From assembly GCA_958415625.1 (NCBI GenBank), contig CATYZI010000023.1, positions 1-37,749 of the forward strand: a DNA stretch of 37,749 nucleotides, in the 5' to 3' direction. The translations under genes and the position numbers were made by a program. Of the stretch, positions 14,694 to 23,302 are shown piece after piece; the first letter of the stretch is position 1, and each line of letters begins with the position of its first letter. This DNA comes from an uncultured Collinsella sp. Lineage in GTDB: Bacteria > Actinomycetota > Coriobacteriia > Coriobacteriales > Coriobacteriaceae. Under the pieces are notes generated by a model. It ran no database searches, was not told the DNA's origin, and saw nothing but the letters and a program-made list of their open reading frames with translations.

Positions 14694-17351
14694 ATGAGTG
14701 CTGACTACCCGTCAATGACTACGGCCGAGATTCGCTCTAAGTTCCTCAACTTCTTTGAGGAGCGCGGTCTTAAGCTCTATCCTTCTTCGTCCCTCGTCCC
14801 CGACGATCCTTCGCTGCTGCTTGCCAACGCCGGCATGAACCAGTTTAAGGAGTACTACCAGGGCAAGAAGACCATGAAGGAGATCGGCGCGATCTCCTGC
14901 CAGAAGTGCGTCCGCACCAACGACATCGACTGCATCGGCGAGGACGGCCGTCACCTGTCCTTCTTTGAGATGCTCGGTGACTTCTCCTTTGGCGGCGTCT
15001 CCAAGCAGCAGGCCTGCGCTTGGGCCTTTGAGCTCATCACCAAGGAGTTCAAGCTGCCGCTCGACCGCCTGTACTTCACCGTCTTTACCGAGGACGACGA
15101 GACCCATGACGTATGGCGCTCCCTGGGCGTTGCCGAGGATCACATCTCCCGCTTGGGCGAGGACGACAACTTCTGGGCCGCTGGCCCCACCGGCCCCTGC
15201 GGTCCGTGCTCCGAGATCTACTTTGACATGGGCGAGGAGGTCGGTTGCGGCAGCCCCGACTGCAAGCCCGGCTGCGACTGCGACCGCTTCCTGGAGTTCT
15301 GGAATCTCGTCTTTACCCAGTACGACCGCCAGGAGGACGGCTCCATGCCGGAGCTGCCGCACCGCAACCTCGATACGGGCATGGGTCTGGAGCGCATGGC
15401 CGCTATCATGCAGCACAAGACCGCTAACTACGACGGCGATCTGATGCAGCACCTCATCAAGCTCGGTGAGGAGATCAGCGGCAAGACCTATGACGCCGAC
15501 GATTACTCCGGCGCCAGCCGCTCCCTGCGCATCATCGCCGACCACTCCCGTGCCGTCGACTTTATGATCTCGGACGGCATCCTGCCCGGTAACGAGGGTC
15601 GCGAGTATGTCCTGCGCCGCCTGCTCCGTCGTGCCGTGTTCCACGGCCGCCTACTGGGCATCGAGGGCGCCTTCCTGACCAAGTTTATCGACGAGGTCAA
15701 CGCTCAGATGGGCGAGGCCTATCCCGAGCTGCTCAAGAACGTCGCGCTCGTTAAGGGCGTCGTCGCATCCGAGGAGGAGCGTTTCTCCACGACGCTCGAC
15801 AACGGCCGCGTTTACCTGGATGAGGCCCTGGCTGCGCTCACCGACGGCGCTGTCCTTCCGGGCGACGTTGCCTTTAAGCTGCACGACACCTTTGGTTTCC
15901 CCATCGACCTGACCGTCGAGATCGCCGGCGCCGCTGGCCACGACGTCGACATGGACGGCTTCACTGCCTGCATGGAGGACCAGAAGGCCCGCGCCCGCGC
16001 CAATGCCAAGGGCGATGCCTGGGGCAGCTTCAACGACGTGTGGGTCGAGCTTTCGGACAAGGTCGCCGCGACCGAGTTCGATGGCTACGACAACGATGTG
16101 ATCGAAGGCGCCAAGGTTGTTGCCATCGTGCGTAACGGCGAGTCCGTCGAGTTCGCCGCCGCGGGCGAGGATGTCGAGGTTGTTCTCGACCGCACCCCGT
16201 TCTATGCCGAGATGGGTGGCCAGCAGGGCGATGCCGGCAAGCTTTCCGCCGAGGGCGTTGCGCTGACCGTTGCCGATACCAAGAACCACAACGGCCTATA
16301 TGCCCACGTCGCGCAGGTTGCCGAGGGCACGCTGACCGTCGGTGCCACCGTGACCGCCGCGCTCGACGCCGAGCGCCGTGGCTTCCTGCGCCGCAACCAC
16401 ACCGCCACGCACCTGCTCGATGCCGCGCTTAAGCAGGTCCTGGGCGAGCATGTCTCCCAGGCCGGCTCGCTGGTGACACCCGAGCACCTGCGCTTTGACT
16501 TCACGCACTTCGAGGCCCTGTCCTCCGAGCAGCTCAAGGCTGTCGAGGACCTGGTCAACCAGCAGATCTTCGCCTCCAAGCCGGTCGTGACCCGCGTCAT
16601 GGGCATCGACGAGGCCAAGGCCGCCGGTGCTGTCGCCCTCTTCGGCGAGAAGTATGGCGACGTCGTCCGCGTTGTCTCCGTGGGCGCCGAGGACCAGCCG
16701 TTCTCCCGTGAGCTCTGCGGTGGCACCCATGCCGCCAACACCGCCGAGATCGGCCTGTTCAAGATCATCTCCGAGTCCTCTACGGGCTCCAACGTCCGCC
16801 GCATCGAGGCCGTGACCTCTAAGGGTGCTCTCGACTACATGGCCGACCGTCTGGCGCTCGTTGACGCCGCTGCTGCTGCGCTCAAGTGCCGCGTGGATGA
16901 GGTTCCCGCCCGCGTGGAGAACCTGCAGGCCGAGCTGCGCGAGACTTCCAACAAGCTCAAGAAGGCGCTGACCGGTGGCTCCTCCGATGCGATCTCCAGC
17001 GCCATCGAGGGCGCCGTCGAGCTCGACGGCTACAAGCTCGTTGTCGCTGAGCTCCAGGGCCTTGAGGCTGCCGACCTGCGCAACGTCTGGGATACCGTGC
17101 ACCAGAAGGTCGCCGGCCCTGTCGCCTGCGTCGTCGCCAGCGTGACTGAGAAGGGCACTCCGGCCCTGCTCGCTGCCGGCTCCGATGATGCCGTGAAGGC
17201 CGGGTTCCACGCCGGTAACGTGATCAAGCAGATCGCGGGCCTGGTCGACGGTCGCGGTGGCGGCCGTCCCAACATGGCCCAGGCCGGTGGCAAGAACGCT
17301 GCCGGTATCGCCGATGCCCTCGCGGCCGCTAAGACCGCGCTCGGCGCCTAA
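14694..17351 (+). CDS. alaS: Alanyl-tRNA synthetase
   Basis: An 885-residue class II synthetase that charges tRNA-Ala in the cytoplasm. The N-terminal catalytic domain shows SFGGVSKQQACAWAFEL and the block GPTGPCGPCSEIYFD. The editing domain has the zinc ligands H569 and H573 (HTATH) and C675 and H679 (CGGTH), matching the known E. coli spacing. A C-terminal oligomerisation/C-Ala region ends in the glycine-rich block around DGRGGGRPNMAQAGG. The start at 14694 is chosen from GAGGAG 9 nt upstream and its place after the promoter; an upstream in-frame start would overlap the promoter and add 30 unrelated residues. It is followed 17 bp later by ruvX, a common pairing. Confidence 0.97.
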   Translation: MSADYPSMTTAEIRSKFLNFFEERGLKLYPSSSLVPDDPSLLLANAGMNQFKEYYQGKKTMKEIGAISCQKCVRTNDIDCIGEDGRHLSFFEMLGDFSFGGVSKQQACAWAFELITKEFKLPLDRLYFTVFTEDDETHDVWRSLGVAEDHISRLGEDDNFWAAGPTGPCGPCSEIYFDMGEEVGCGSPDCKPGCDCDRFLEFWNLVFTQYDRQEDGSMPELPHRNLDTGMGLERMAAIMQHKTANYDGDLMQHLIKLGEEISGKTYDADDYSGASRSLRIIADHSRAVDFMISDGILPGNEGREYVLRRLLRRAVFHGRLLGIEGAFLTKFIDEVNAQMGEAYPELLKNVALVKGVVASEEERFSTTLDNGRVYLDEALAALTDGAVLPGDVAFKLHDTFGFPIDLTVEIAGAAGHDVDMDGFTACMEDQKARARANAKGDAWGSFNDVWVELSDKVAATEFDGYDNDVIEGAKVVAIVRNGESVEFAAAGEDVEVVLDRTPFYAEMGGQQGDAGKLSAEGVALTVADTKNHNGLYAHVAQVAEGTLTVGATVTAALDAERRGFLRRNHTATHLLDAALKQVLGEHVSQAGSLVTPEHLRFDFTHFEALSSEQLKAVEDLVNQQIFASKPVVTRVMGIDEAKAAGAVALFGEKYGDVVRVVSVGAEDQPFSRELCGGTHAANTAEIGLFKIISESSTGSNVRRIEAVTSKGALDYMADRLALVDAAAAALKCRVDEVPARVENLQAELRETSNKLKKALTGGSSDAISSAIEGAVELDGYKLVVAELQGLEAADLRNVWDTVHQKVAGPVACVVASVTEKGTPALLAAGSDDAVKAGFHAGNVIKQIAGLVDGRGGGRPNMAQAGGKNAAGIADALAAAKTALGA

Positions 17352-17368
17352 GAATATAAGAAGTCACT

Positions 17369-17797
17369 GTGGTTGCGCTTGCGCTTGACATAGGGGAGAC
17401 CAGGATTGGCATCGCCGTCTCGAGCCGTGATGGCAAGATGGCGATGCCTGTCAAGGTGCTCCCGGCTGCAGAGGTCACCGGTATGGCCAAGACGTTCCGC
17501 TACCTGGTCGAGGACTATGAGCCCGATATCCTGGTAAGTGGGCGTCCCCTGACCATGGCCGGTGAGCCCGGCCCCCAGGCCGAGCGCGTCGCCGCCGTGG
17601 CCCAAAAGATTGCCGACGAGCTCGAACTTCCGCTGGAGTTTGAGGATGAGCGTCTGTCTTCGCAGGAGGCCAAGCGAATCCTGCGAGAGCAGGGGCTCAA
17701 CGAAAAGCAGATGAGGGGCAAGATTGACATGATCGCCGCCAGCCTGTTCTTGCAGACATGGCTCGATCGTAAAAACGAGGAGGTTTCGCATGCCTAG
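17369..17797 (+). CDS. ruvX: Putative pre-16S rRNA nuclease / Holliday-junction resolvase homologue (YqgF)
   Basis: A 142-residue RNase H-fold protein of the YqgF family, linked to 16S rRNA 5'-end maturation. The first strand carries ALDIGETRIGIA with the metal-binding D7. Further conserved acidic positions lie in DERLSSQEA and in DMIAASLFLQTWLD near the end. The length is typical. The start is GTG with only a weak AGAAG upstream. The gene overlaps mltG by 8 bp, so the alaS-ruvX-mltG run is probably one transcript, as in many Gram-positive genomes. Confidence 0.92.
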   Translation: MVALALDIGETRIGIAVSSRDGKMAMPVKVLPAAEVTGMAKTFRYLVEDYEPDILVSGRPLTMAGEPGPQAERVAAVAQKIADELELPLEFEDERLSSQEAKRILREQGLNEKQMRGKIDMIAASLFLQTWLDRKNEEVSHA

Positions 17798-19145
17798 CGC
17801 TTCCGATCCGCGCCAGCAGAATCGTACACGGCAGCCTGCGCTGCGCCCTGCTCAGCCTGGGCAGCGCCCGGCGCAGCCGACGCAGCGTTCGGCTCAACCT
17901 GCTCAGCGTGCTGCTCAACAGCCCGCCGCTCGTCCCGCGCAGCCCGCTGGTGGCGCTCGTTTTAAGCAGCAGGCTCCTGCCCAGCGCACGCAGGGGCAGG
18001 CCCGTCAATCTCGCTCCCACGCATATCATGCTCATGGCTCGCATGGCGTTGCTCCGGCCACGCGCTCGAGCTATAACTCGCATGCCCGCCGTGGTGCCCA
18101 AAAGAAAAGCTCTCCGGTGCCTATGATTATCGGTGGCGTCGTCGCCGTGCTCGCGCTTGCTGCGATTGCCTTCTTTGTCGTGCCAGCCGTCAAGGGCTTC
18201 TTTGCCGGTGAGGATACGAAGGTTGCTGCCGGCCAGCAAGTTACTATCACGATTCCCGAGGGTGCATCGGGCGATACCATCGCCTCGATCCTTTCCGAGA
18301 ACCATATCGTCGAGAATCCCAAGGATTATTACGCGGCGGTCAAAAAGCTCAACGCCGACATGTCGCTCAAGCCTGGCACCTACTCGTTTACCACGCTTAT
18401 GGACGCGACCAAGGTCGTCCAGCAGCTCATGGAAGGCCCCAATGCGGGCTCCGATGCCCTGACGATTCCTGAGGGCCTGACGGTCGACCAGGTTGCCGAT
18501 CGCGTGGCCGCGGCATACGACAGCATCTCCAAGGAGGACTTCCTCAATCAGGCAAAGGCCTCCAACTATGTGAAGGACTATAGCTTCCTCGAAGGCGCTG
18601 CAAATGATTCGCTTGAGGGCTTCCTGTTTCCCAAGACGTATTCGCTTGGCAAGGACCCGTCTGCCGATGACGTGATTCGCGCCATGCTAGACCAGTTCAA
18701 CACCGAGTACAAGTCGCTCGACTTTGCCAGCTGCGAGGCTAAGATCAAGGAGCGCTACGGCGTGGAGATGTTGGACTACGACATCGTCAACCTTGCCTCC
18801 ATCGTCGAGCGCGAGGGTCTCAACGCCGATCAGCGCGCGCATGTGGCATCGGTGTTCTATAACCGCTTGGCGGGCAAGCTCGATGGCCTGCGTTATCTCA
18901 ACAGCGATGCGACCATGATGTATGTCACTGGCGGCGAGGTTACCGCCGACGACCTGCAGAGCGATAGCCCCTACAACACCTACAAGCACGAGGGCCTTCC
19001 GCCCACGCCCATCTGCTCTCCGTCACTCGAGGCGCTCAAGGCCACGCTTGAGCCGACAGACTCCGATGACCTGTATTTCTACATTACGCAGGACGAGGAG
19101 TATTTCTCGCAGACCTACGAAGAGCACCAACAGTCTTGGAATTGA
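17790..19145 (+). CDS. mltG: Endolytic murein transglycosylase MltG
   Basis: A 451-residue membrane-anchored enzyme that cuts nascent glycan strands in the cell wall and so limits their length. Residues 1-107 are a cytoplasmic, low-complexity region rich in Gln, Pro, Ala and Arg, with repeats of the type AQPxQRxAQ. One transmembrane helix lies at about 112-133. A LysM-like segment (QVTITIPEGASGDTIASIL) precedes the YceG catalytic domain, whose SIVEREG contains the catalytic Glu at 340. The late blocks LNSDATMMY and SPYNTYKHEGLPPTPI are also present. GAGGAGG 7 nt upstream sets the start. Confidence 0.94.
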   Translation: MPSASDPRQQNRTRQPALRPAQPGQRPAQPTQRSAQPAQRAAQQPAARPAQPAGGARFKQQAPAQRTQGQARQSRSHAYHAHGSHGVAPATRSSYNSHARRGAQKKSSPVPMIIGGVVAVLALAAIAFFVVPAVKGFFAGEDTKVAAGQQVTITIPEGASGDTIASILSENHIVENPKDYYAAVKKLNADMSLKPGTYSFTTLMDATKVVQQLMEGPNAGSDALTIPEGLTVDQVADRVAAAYDSISKEDFLNQAKASNYVKDYSFLEGAANDSLEGFLFPKTYSLGKDPSADDVIRAMLDQFNTEYKSLDFASCEAKIKERYGVEMLDYDIVNLASIVEREGLNADQRAHVASVFYNRLAGKLDGLRYLNSDATMMYVTGGEVTADDLQSDSPYNTYKHEGLPPTPICSPSLEALKATLEPTDSDDLYFYITQDEEYFSQTYEEHQQSWN

Positions 19146-19147
19146 TC

Positions 19148-19645
19148 ATGAGGATTTTTAGCCCCAAACGATATGTTGCCTCTGTCGACCGCATCGACCT
19201 CGATACCCTGTGGGCCGACGGCAAGCGAGCCATTTTGCTCGACCGTGATAACACTCTGGTTCCGCGCGATACCGAGCAGGTTCCCGCCGCGGTTTCCGCT
19301 TGGCTCAAAGCCGCCCATGCCAAGGGCTTTAAGCTGTGCATGGTGTCCAACAACTGGCATCGCGATCAGGTCATGAGCTCTGCGCGCGAGTTGGGACTCG
19401 AGGCCATCAGCCACGCCATGAAGCCCGCCCCGTTTGCCCTGAAGGCGGGGCTTAAGCGTCTGGGCGCCACGGCCGACGAGGCCGTACTGATCGGCGATCA
19501 GCTTTACACGGACGTGTGGAGCGGCAACTTTGCCGGCATTGACACTATTCTGGTCAAGCCGCAGGCAACCCAGGACCTGTGGTACACGCAGATCTTCCGT
19601 ATCTTTGAGCGCCGGGCCCTGCGCGACCTTCCCTGCGAGGAATAG
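19148..19645 (+). CDS. YqeG-family HAD phosphatase
   Basis: A 165-residue HAD-superfamily hydrolase of the YqeG (III A) type, often linked to phosphatidylglycerophosphate dephosphorylation or left unassigned in Gram-positive bacteria. Motif I is LLDRDNTLV with nucleophile D32 and D34. Motif II is around MVSNNW (Ser/Asn). The late Asp motif IGDQLYTDVWSGN is complete. The ATG at 19148 is 2 nt after the mltG stop; a TTG 12 nt upstream is less likely. No clear ribosome binding site is seen, so translation may depend on coupling with mltG. Confidence 0.88.
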   Translation: MRIFSPKRYVASVDRIDLDTLWADGKRAILLDRDNTLVPRDTEQVPAAVSAWLKAAHAKGFKLCMVSNNWHRDQVMSSARELGLEAISHAMKPAPFALKAGLKRLGATADEAVLIGDQLYTDVWSGNFAGIDTILVKPQATQDLWYTQIFRIFERRALRDLPCEE

Positions 19646-19653
19646 GTTTCGCC

Positions 19654-20187
19654 ATGTCTCAGCACATTAAACACGGCTGCGACCATATCTTCTTTATCGG
19701 CTTTTTGGGCGCGGGCAAGTCGACGCTTGCGCGCAACGTGGGCACTATGTTCAAGCGTCGATTCATCGATACCGATCGTTTGGTTGTGCGTCGATGCGGC
19801 AAGTCGGTGACCGAGATATTTGAGACCGAGGGCGAGGATCGTTTTCGCGAGCTCGAGACCTCGGCACTCCGTTCGCTTCAAAGCGAGCGCAGCCTGCTGG
19901 TATCGTGCGGGGGTGGCATCGTCGAGACGCCGGTGAACATTGAGCTGATGCACGAGATGGGTACATGCGTGTACCTCGAAGGTGACTTTGAGGACTCGTT
20001 GCGCCAGATTCGTCGCTCCGATACCCGGCCCGATTTCCGTTCGCCCGAGCACGCGGCGCGCCTTTTTGAGCACCGTCGTCCGCTGTATCGCCAAGCCGCC
20101 GACATTACCCTTGATATTCGCAACAAGTCCTTCGAGGACGTTTCCTACGTTTGTGCCGAGATGCTTTTGGAGCGTGGACTGCTATGA
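19654..20187 (+). CDS. aroK: Shikimate kinase
   Basis: A 177-residue P-loop kinase that phosphorylates shikimate at O3 with ATP in aromatic amino acid synthesis. Walker A GFLGAGKST is at 16-24. Shikimate-contact residues expected in the family are present: D41 in FIDTDRL, R65 in EDRFREL, the GGG of SCGGGIVET, the lid Arg in DTRPDF, and the Arg of RRPLYRQAAD. By these marks it should be active. Its stop overlaps the ATG of the AroB-like gene (ATGA). No aroC, aroE or aroQ is in the window, and the adjacent AroB-like protein looks inactive, so the true substrate in this organism deserves caution. Confidence 0.9.
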   Translation: MSQHIKHGCDHIFFIGFLGAGKSTLARNVGTMFKRRFIDTDRLVVRRCGKSVTEIFETEGEDRFRELETSALRSLQSERSLLVSCGGGIVETPVNIELMHEMGTCVYLEGDFEDSLRQIRRSDTRPDFRSPEHAARLFEHRRPLYRQAADITLDIRNKSFEDVSYVCAEMLLERGLL

Positions 20188-21293
20188 TTCGTCGTCAACT
20201 TATCAATTTCCAAAACCGTAGCGTCGATGTCCGCGTCGGATTGGGCGCGTTCGAGGAGCTGTCGCGCATGTTTGCCTCGGCTGTGGGCAAGCCTAAGCGC
20301 GCGATGGTGGTTTGGGGCGACGCCACATCCGAGCGTTTTGGCGAGGTTGTTGAGCATGCGCTGGTCGACGCCGGTTTTGCCGTGTCGCAGCTCAGCCTCG
20401 AGGTTTCGCCTGCCGGTGCTACGCTGGCCGATGCCGATGTCGTTTTTGGTGCTCTGTCGGCAAACGGCATTACCTGCGATGACCTCGTCGTTGCCGTCGG
20501 TGACGCGGCGACCTGTTCGGTCGTTTGCTGGTGCGCCAACCAGTGGTGTGGTCGCACCGAGTGCGCCCTGCTGCCGACGACGTTCGATGCTATGCTCACG
20601 GTCGCGACGACCATGGAACCGCTCGTGGCCTCCGCGGCCAAAGCGCTTCCCGCCATCGCGTTTCGTCCCGAGCCGGGCTTGGTCGTGTGCGACCTCGACC
20701 TTGTTCGTGAGGCCGACCCCGAGGACCTCAAGCGTGGCTATGCCGTGCTCGTGGGCACCATGCTTTCGAGCAGCAAGTCGCGTTGGAACCAGTTCACCGA
20801 GACCGTTCCCGAGATTCTCGCGGGCGAGGAGGTCGCGCTCGTCAATGCCGTGCAGTGGTCCCAGACCGCGCGCAAGGACGTACTGATGGCCACGAACCCG
20901 AGCGCCCGCCATGCACTCGATTTTGGCAAGACGGGGGAGCGCACGCTGCGCGCCTGCTTGGGCGATGCCGCGGCGCAGGTCCCCGCGTGCCAGCTGTTGT
21001 CCGAGGGCATGCGTTTTGAGGCGCGCCTTGCCCATGATGCTTGCGACTTCGATATCGATTACGTCTTTGAGGTCGATGACTGCCTGGAGGACTTTGGTAT
21101 CGAGGAGCTCGCCTTTAATCTGGAGCCCGCTGCCTTTATTGCGGAGTTCCGCAAGCAGCAGTTTGCGCGCTCGAACCGCAGCATGTTGCCGCTGCCCGCG
21201 GCGCTTGGCGCCATTCGTCTGACGAATGTCGAGGATGAGGTTCTTGAGCGCCATGCCCAGGCCTACTTGGCTTCTCGCAAGGAACTTCTCTAA
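20184..21293 (+). CDS. AroB-like protein lacking dehydroquinate synthase active-site residues
   Basis: A 369-residue protein at the position of 3-dehydroquinate synthase, coupled to aroK by an ATGA overlap. Family pattern remains in the general layout: an N-terminal nucleotide-binding half with LVVAVGDAAT (101-110) where GGGVVGDLAG is expected, and LLPTTFDAML (129-138) where PTTLLAQVDSS is expected. Key motifs are missing. VDSSVGGK is absent. The metal Glu region reads RGYAVLVGTML (184-194) instead of GxAEVIKYG. The NFGHTxGHA motif is LDFGKTGER (245-253), with both His lost. The HGEAVAxG motif is LLSEGMRFE (271-279). It is therefore very unlikely to make dehydroquinate. It has no stop or frameshift, which argues that the protein is kept for another role. 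It could instead be a distant sugar-phosphate cyclase relative. Confidence 0.75.
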   Translation: MIRRQLINFQNRSVDVRVGLGAFEELSRMFASAVGKPKRAMVVWGDATSERFGEVVEHALVDAGFAVSQLSLEVSPAGATLADADVVFGALSANGITCDDLVVAVGDAATCSVVCWCANQWCGRTECALLPTTFDAMLTVATTMEPLVASAAKALPAIAFRPEPGLVVCDLDLVREADPEDLKRGYAVLVGTMLSSSKSRWNQFTETVPEILAGEEVALVNAVQWSQTARKDVLMATNPSARHALDFGKTGERTLRACLGDAAAQVPACQLLSEGMRFEARLAHDACDFDIDYVFEVDDCLEDFGIEELAFNLEPAAFIAEFRKQQFARSNRSMLPLPAALGAIRLTNVEDEVLERHAQAYLASRKELL

Positions 21294-21330
21294 GATTTAT
21301 TGACATCCATCGTCTTTCGTATCATGTTGA

Positions 21331-21393
21331 GGGGCGGGTTTCCAATCGGTTACGGATCACGCGTGATTCCGTTGTTCGGTTGAGGCCCGTCCC
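21331..21393 (+). promoter_or_regulatory. 63-nt long hairpin in the leader of the M24 peptidase gene
   Basis: The outer arms GGGGCGGGTT (21331-21340) and GGCCCGTCCC (21384-21393) pair through ten positions with G-T wobbles. The inner part pairs ACGGATCACG with CGTGATTCCGT around the centre at about 21361. There is no T-run, and the ribosome binding site (AGAAAGGAA) follows about 20 nt later. A TTGACA at 21300-21305 could begin a promoter. It may be the aroB-like gene's 3' end or a structured 5' leader. Confidence 0.5.
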
Positions 21394-21425
21394 GTCTTTA
21401 TTGAGACAACAAGAAAGGAATCTGC

Positions 21426-22556
21426 ATGTCTGAGTTTGCTGCCGGTCCTGCCGGTCGTATCGAGCGTGTCCGCGCCCTGATGGTTGAGCGCGGCTACGAC
21501 GCCATCGTGGTGCGCGACGAGGCCAACCTTCGTTGGCTTACGGGCGTGAAGGGCGTCTTCGACTACACCTTCGAGTTCCCGCACGCCGCGTTTATTACGG
21601 CCGACCAGTGCCTGTTCCATACCGACTCGCGCTACCTCAACAGCTTTGAGGAGAATACGCCCGGCGGCAGCCCCTGGGTCTACGACATGGACGAGGGCAC
21701 CATCCCCGGCTGGGTCGCCGGCAAGATCGCGGCCAACAAGTGCCGCGTCTGCGCCGTCGAGGACGACATGCAGATCAACTTCTATCAGGGCATTCAGCGT
21801 GGCCTTGAGGATCGCTCCGTAGCCTGCATGCTGCCGCTGATGCATGACGACATCCGCAAGATGCGCGCCATCAAGGATGCCGAGGAGATCGAGCTCATGC
21901 GCCATGCGCAGTCGATCACCGATGCCGCCTTCCAGCATATGCTCGGCTTTATTAAGCCCGGTATGACCGAGAAGCAGGTCCGCAACGACCTCGAAAACTT
22001 TATGTTCGCCAACGGCGCCGACAGCCTGGCCTTCGGTTCCATCGTGGCGAGCGGTCCCAACACCGCCAATCCGCATGCCGTTCCGAGCGACCGTGTGATC
22101 GAGAAAGGCGACTTTGTCCTGATGGACTACGGCGCGGGCTACTGCGACTATCGCTCCGATATGACGCGTACCGTCGTGATGGGCGAGCCCACGCCCGAAC
22201 AGCTCGACCTGTACGCGCTCGTGCGCCGCACCCACGAGGAGTGTGTCGCCGCCATCCATCCGGGCGTCGAGGGCAACGACATATTCAAGCTCTCCAAGAA
22301 GATCATCGGCGATGCCGGCTATGGCGATTACTACAACCATGGTCTGGGCCACGGCGTGGGCATCGACATCCACGAGCTGCCTAACTTCAATCGCAGCAAG
22401 AATATCATCGAGGTCGGCTCGGTTATCACCATGGAGCCCGGCGTGTACCTGCCCGGCGTGGGCGGCGTGCGCCTGGAGGACTACGGCGTCGTCACCGAGA
22501 ACGGCTACGAGCCCTTCACCAAGACGCCGCATGACCTTCACGTCATCGACTGCTAG
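21426..22556 (+). CDS. Xaa-Pro peptidase (M24 family)
   Basis: A 376-residue metallopeptidase of the aminopeptidase P/prolidase family, which releases residues next to proline in peptides. The N-terminal creatinase-like domain spans about 8-145. The catalytic pita-bread domain carries all five dinuclear-metal ligands: D234 in LMDYGAGY, D245 in RSDMTRT, H309 in GLGHGVGIDIHE, E337 in TMEPGVY and E351 in GVRLEDYG. It is probably active and cytoplasmic, with no signal peptide. AGAAAGGAA upstream supports the ATG. Placement directly before efp is common in Gram-positive bacteria. Whether it is PepP-like or a prolidase cannot be decided. Confidence 0.93.
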   Translation: MSEFAAGPAGRIERVRALMVERGYDAIVVRDEANLRWLTGVKGVFDYTFEFPHAAFITADQCLFHTDSRYLNSFEENTPGGSPWVYDMDEGTIPGWVAGKIAANKCRVCAVEDDMQINFYQGIQRGLEDRSVACMLPLMHDDIRKMRAIKDAEEIELMRHAQSITDAAFQHMLGFIKPGMTEKQVRNDLENFMFANGADSLAFGSIVASGPNTANPHAVPSDRVIEKGDFVLMDYGAGYCDYRSDMTRTVVMGEPTPEQLDLYALVRRTHEECVAAIHPGVEGNDIFKLSKKIIGDAGYGDYYNHGLGHGVGIDIHELPNFNRSKNIIEVGSVITMEPGVYLPGVGGVRLEDYGVVTENGYEPFTKTPHDLHVIDC

Positions 22557-22577
22557 CCCACTTCGATAGATTTTTGG

Positions 22578-22620
22578 GCGGGGCGTCCGGAGCAATTCGG
22601 GCGCCCCGCGTTCTCTTTTT
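22578..22620 (+). terminator. Terminator after the M24 peptidase gene
   Basis: GCGGGGCGTCCG (22578-22589) pairs with CGGGCGCCCCGC (22598-22609), 12 bp with one G-T pair, and is followed by GTTCTCTTTTT. It separates the peptidase from the efp transcript. Confidence 0.85.
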
Positions 22621-22651
22621 ATGCGCTCGCTGCAGGCGCCGTCTGCAAGTG

Positions 22652-22657
22652 TATAAT
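22652..22657 (+). promoter_or_regulatory. efp: -10 box of the efp promoter
   Basis: A perfect TATAAT lies 58 bp before the efp start and 31 bp after the terminator T-run. No good -35 box is visible at 16-18 bp upstream (GCTGCA is the best), so the strength is uncertain. Confidence 0.5.
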
Positions 22658-22714
22658 TTCGGTCGTATGTAATTTGGACGCTTGTGCGTTCTGCCCATAA
22701 GAAGAAAGGTCGCT

Positions 22715-23278
22715 ATGCCTACCATTTCTACCGCCGACTTCAAGAACGGCCTCGGTCTCCGTATTAAGGACAAGGTTTATACCATCGTCGAGTTCCAGCA
22801 CGTCAAGCCGGGCAAGGGCGGCGCGTTTGTGCGCTACAAGACCCGCGACATCAAGAGCGGCCGCGTCGTCGAGAACACCTGCAACGCCGGTACCAAGTTC
22901 GAGAGCGTCATGCTCACCACCCGTGAGTTCCAGTACCTCTACAACGATGGCACCGACTACATCTTCATGGACAACGAGTCCTATGAGCAGGTTCCCGTTC
23001 CCGAGGACATGGTGGGCGAGAACTCCAAGTGGCTGCGCGAGAACGACATCTGCCAGCTGCTCTTCGCCGACGACGAGCTCATGGGCGTGACCCCGCCGAT
23101 GTTCATCGAGACCACCATCGTCCAGACCGACCCGGGCTTTAAGGGTGACACCGTCCAGGGTTCCACCAAGCCGGCCACGATCGACACCGGCGCTGTCATC
23201 CAGGTCCCCATGTACCTCAACGAGGGCGAGGTCATCAAGGTTGACACCCGCGACGGCAAGTTCGTCTCCCGCGTCTAG
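22715..23278 (+). CDS. efp: Translation elongation factor P
   Basis: A 187-residue three-domain tRNA-mimic that binds stalled ribosomes and promotes peptide bonds at consecutive prolines. The loop KPGKGGAF (31-38) carries K34, the site modified in E. coli EF-P and several relatives; no modification enzyme lies nearby. The C-terminal OB domain has the typical GDTVQGSTKPATIDTGA block and ends in DGKFVSRV. GAAGAAAGG upstream supports the ATG at 22715. It heads the efp-asp23-nusB-xseB cluster. Confidence 0.97.
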   Translation: MPTISTADFKNGLGLRIKDKVYTIVEFQHVKPGKGGAFVRYKTRDIKSGRVVENTCNAGTKFESVMLTTREFQYLYNDGTDYIFMDNESYEQVPVPEDMVGENSKWLRENDICQLLFADDELMGVTPPMFIETTIVQTDPGFKGDTVQGSTKPATIDTGAVIQVPMYLNEGEVIKVDTRDGKFVSRV

Positions 23279-23302
23279 CAACCAACTCTTCTAGGAGGAC
23301 TC

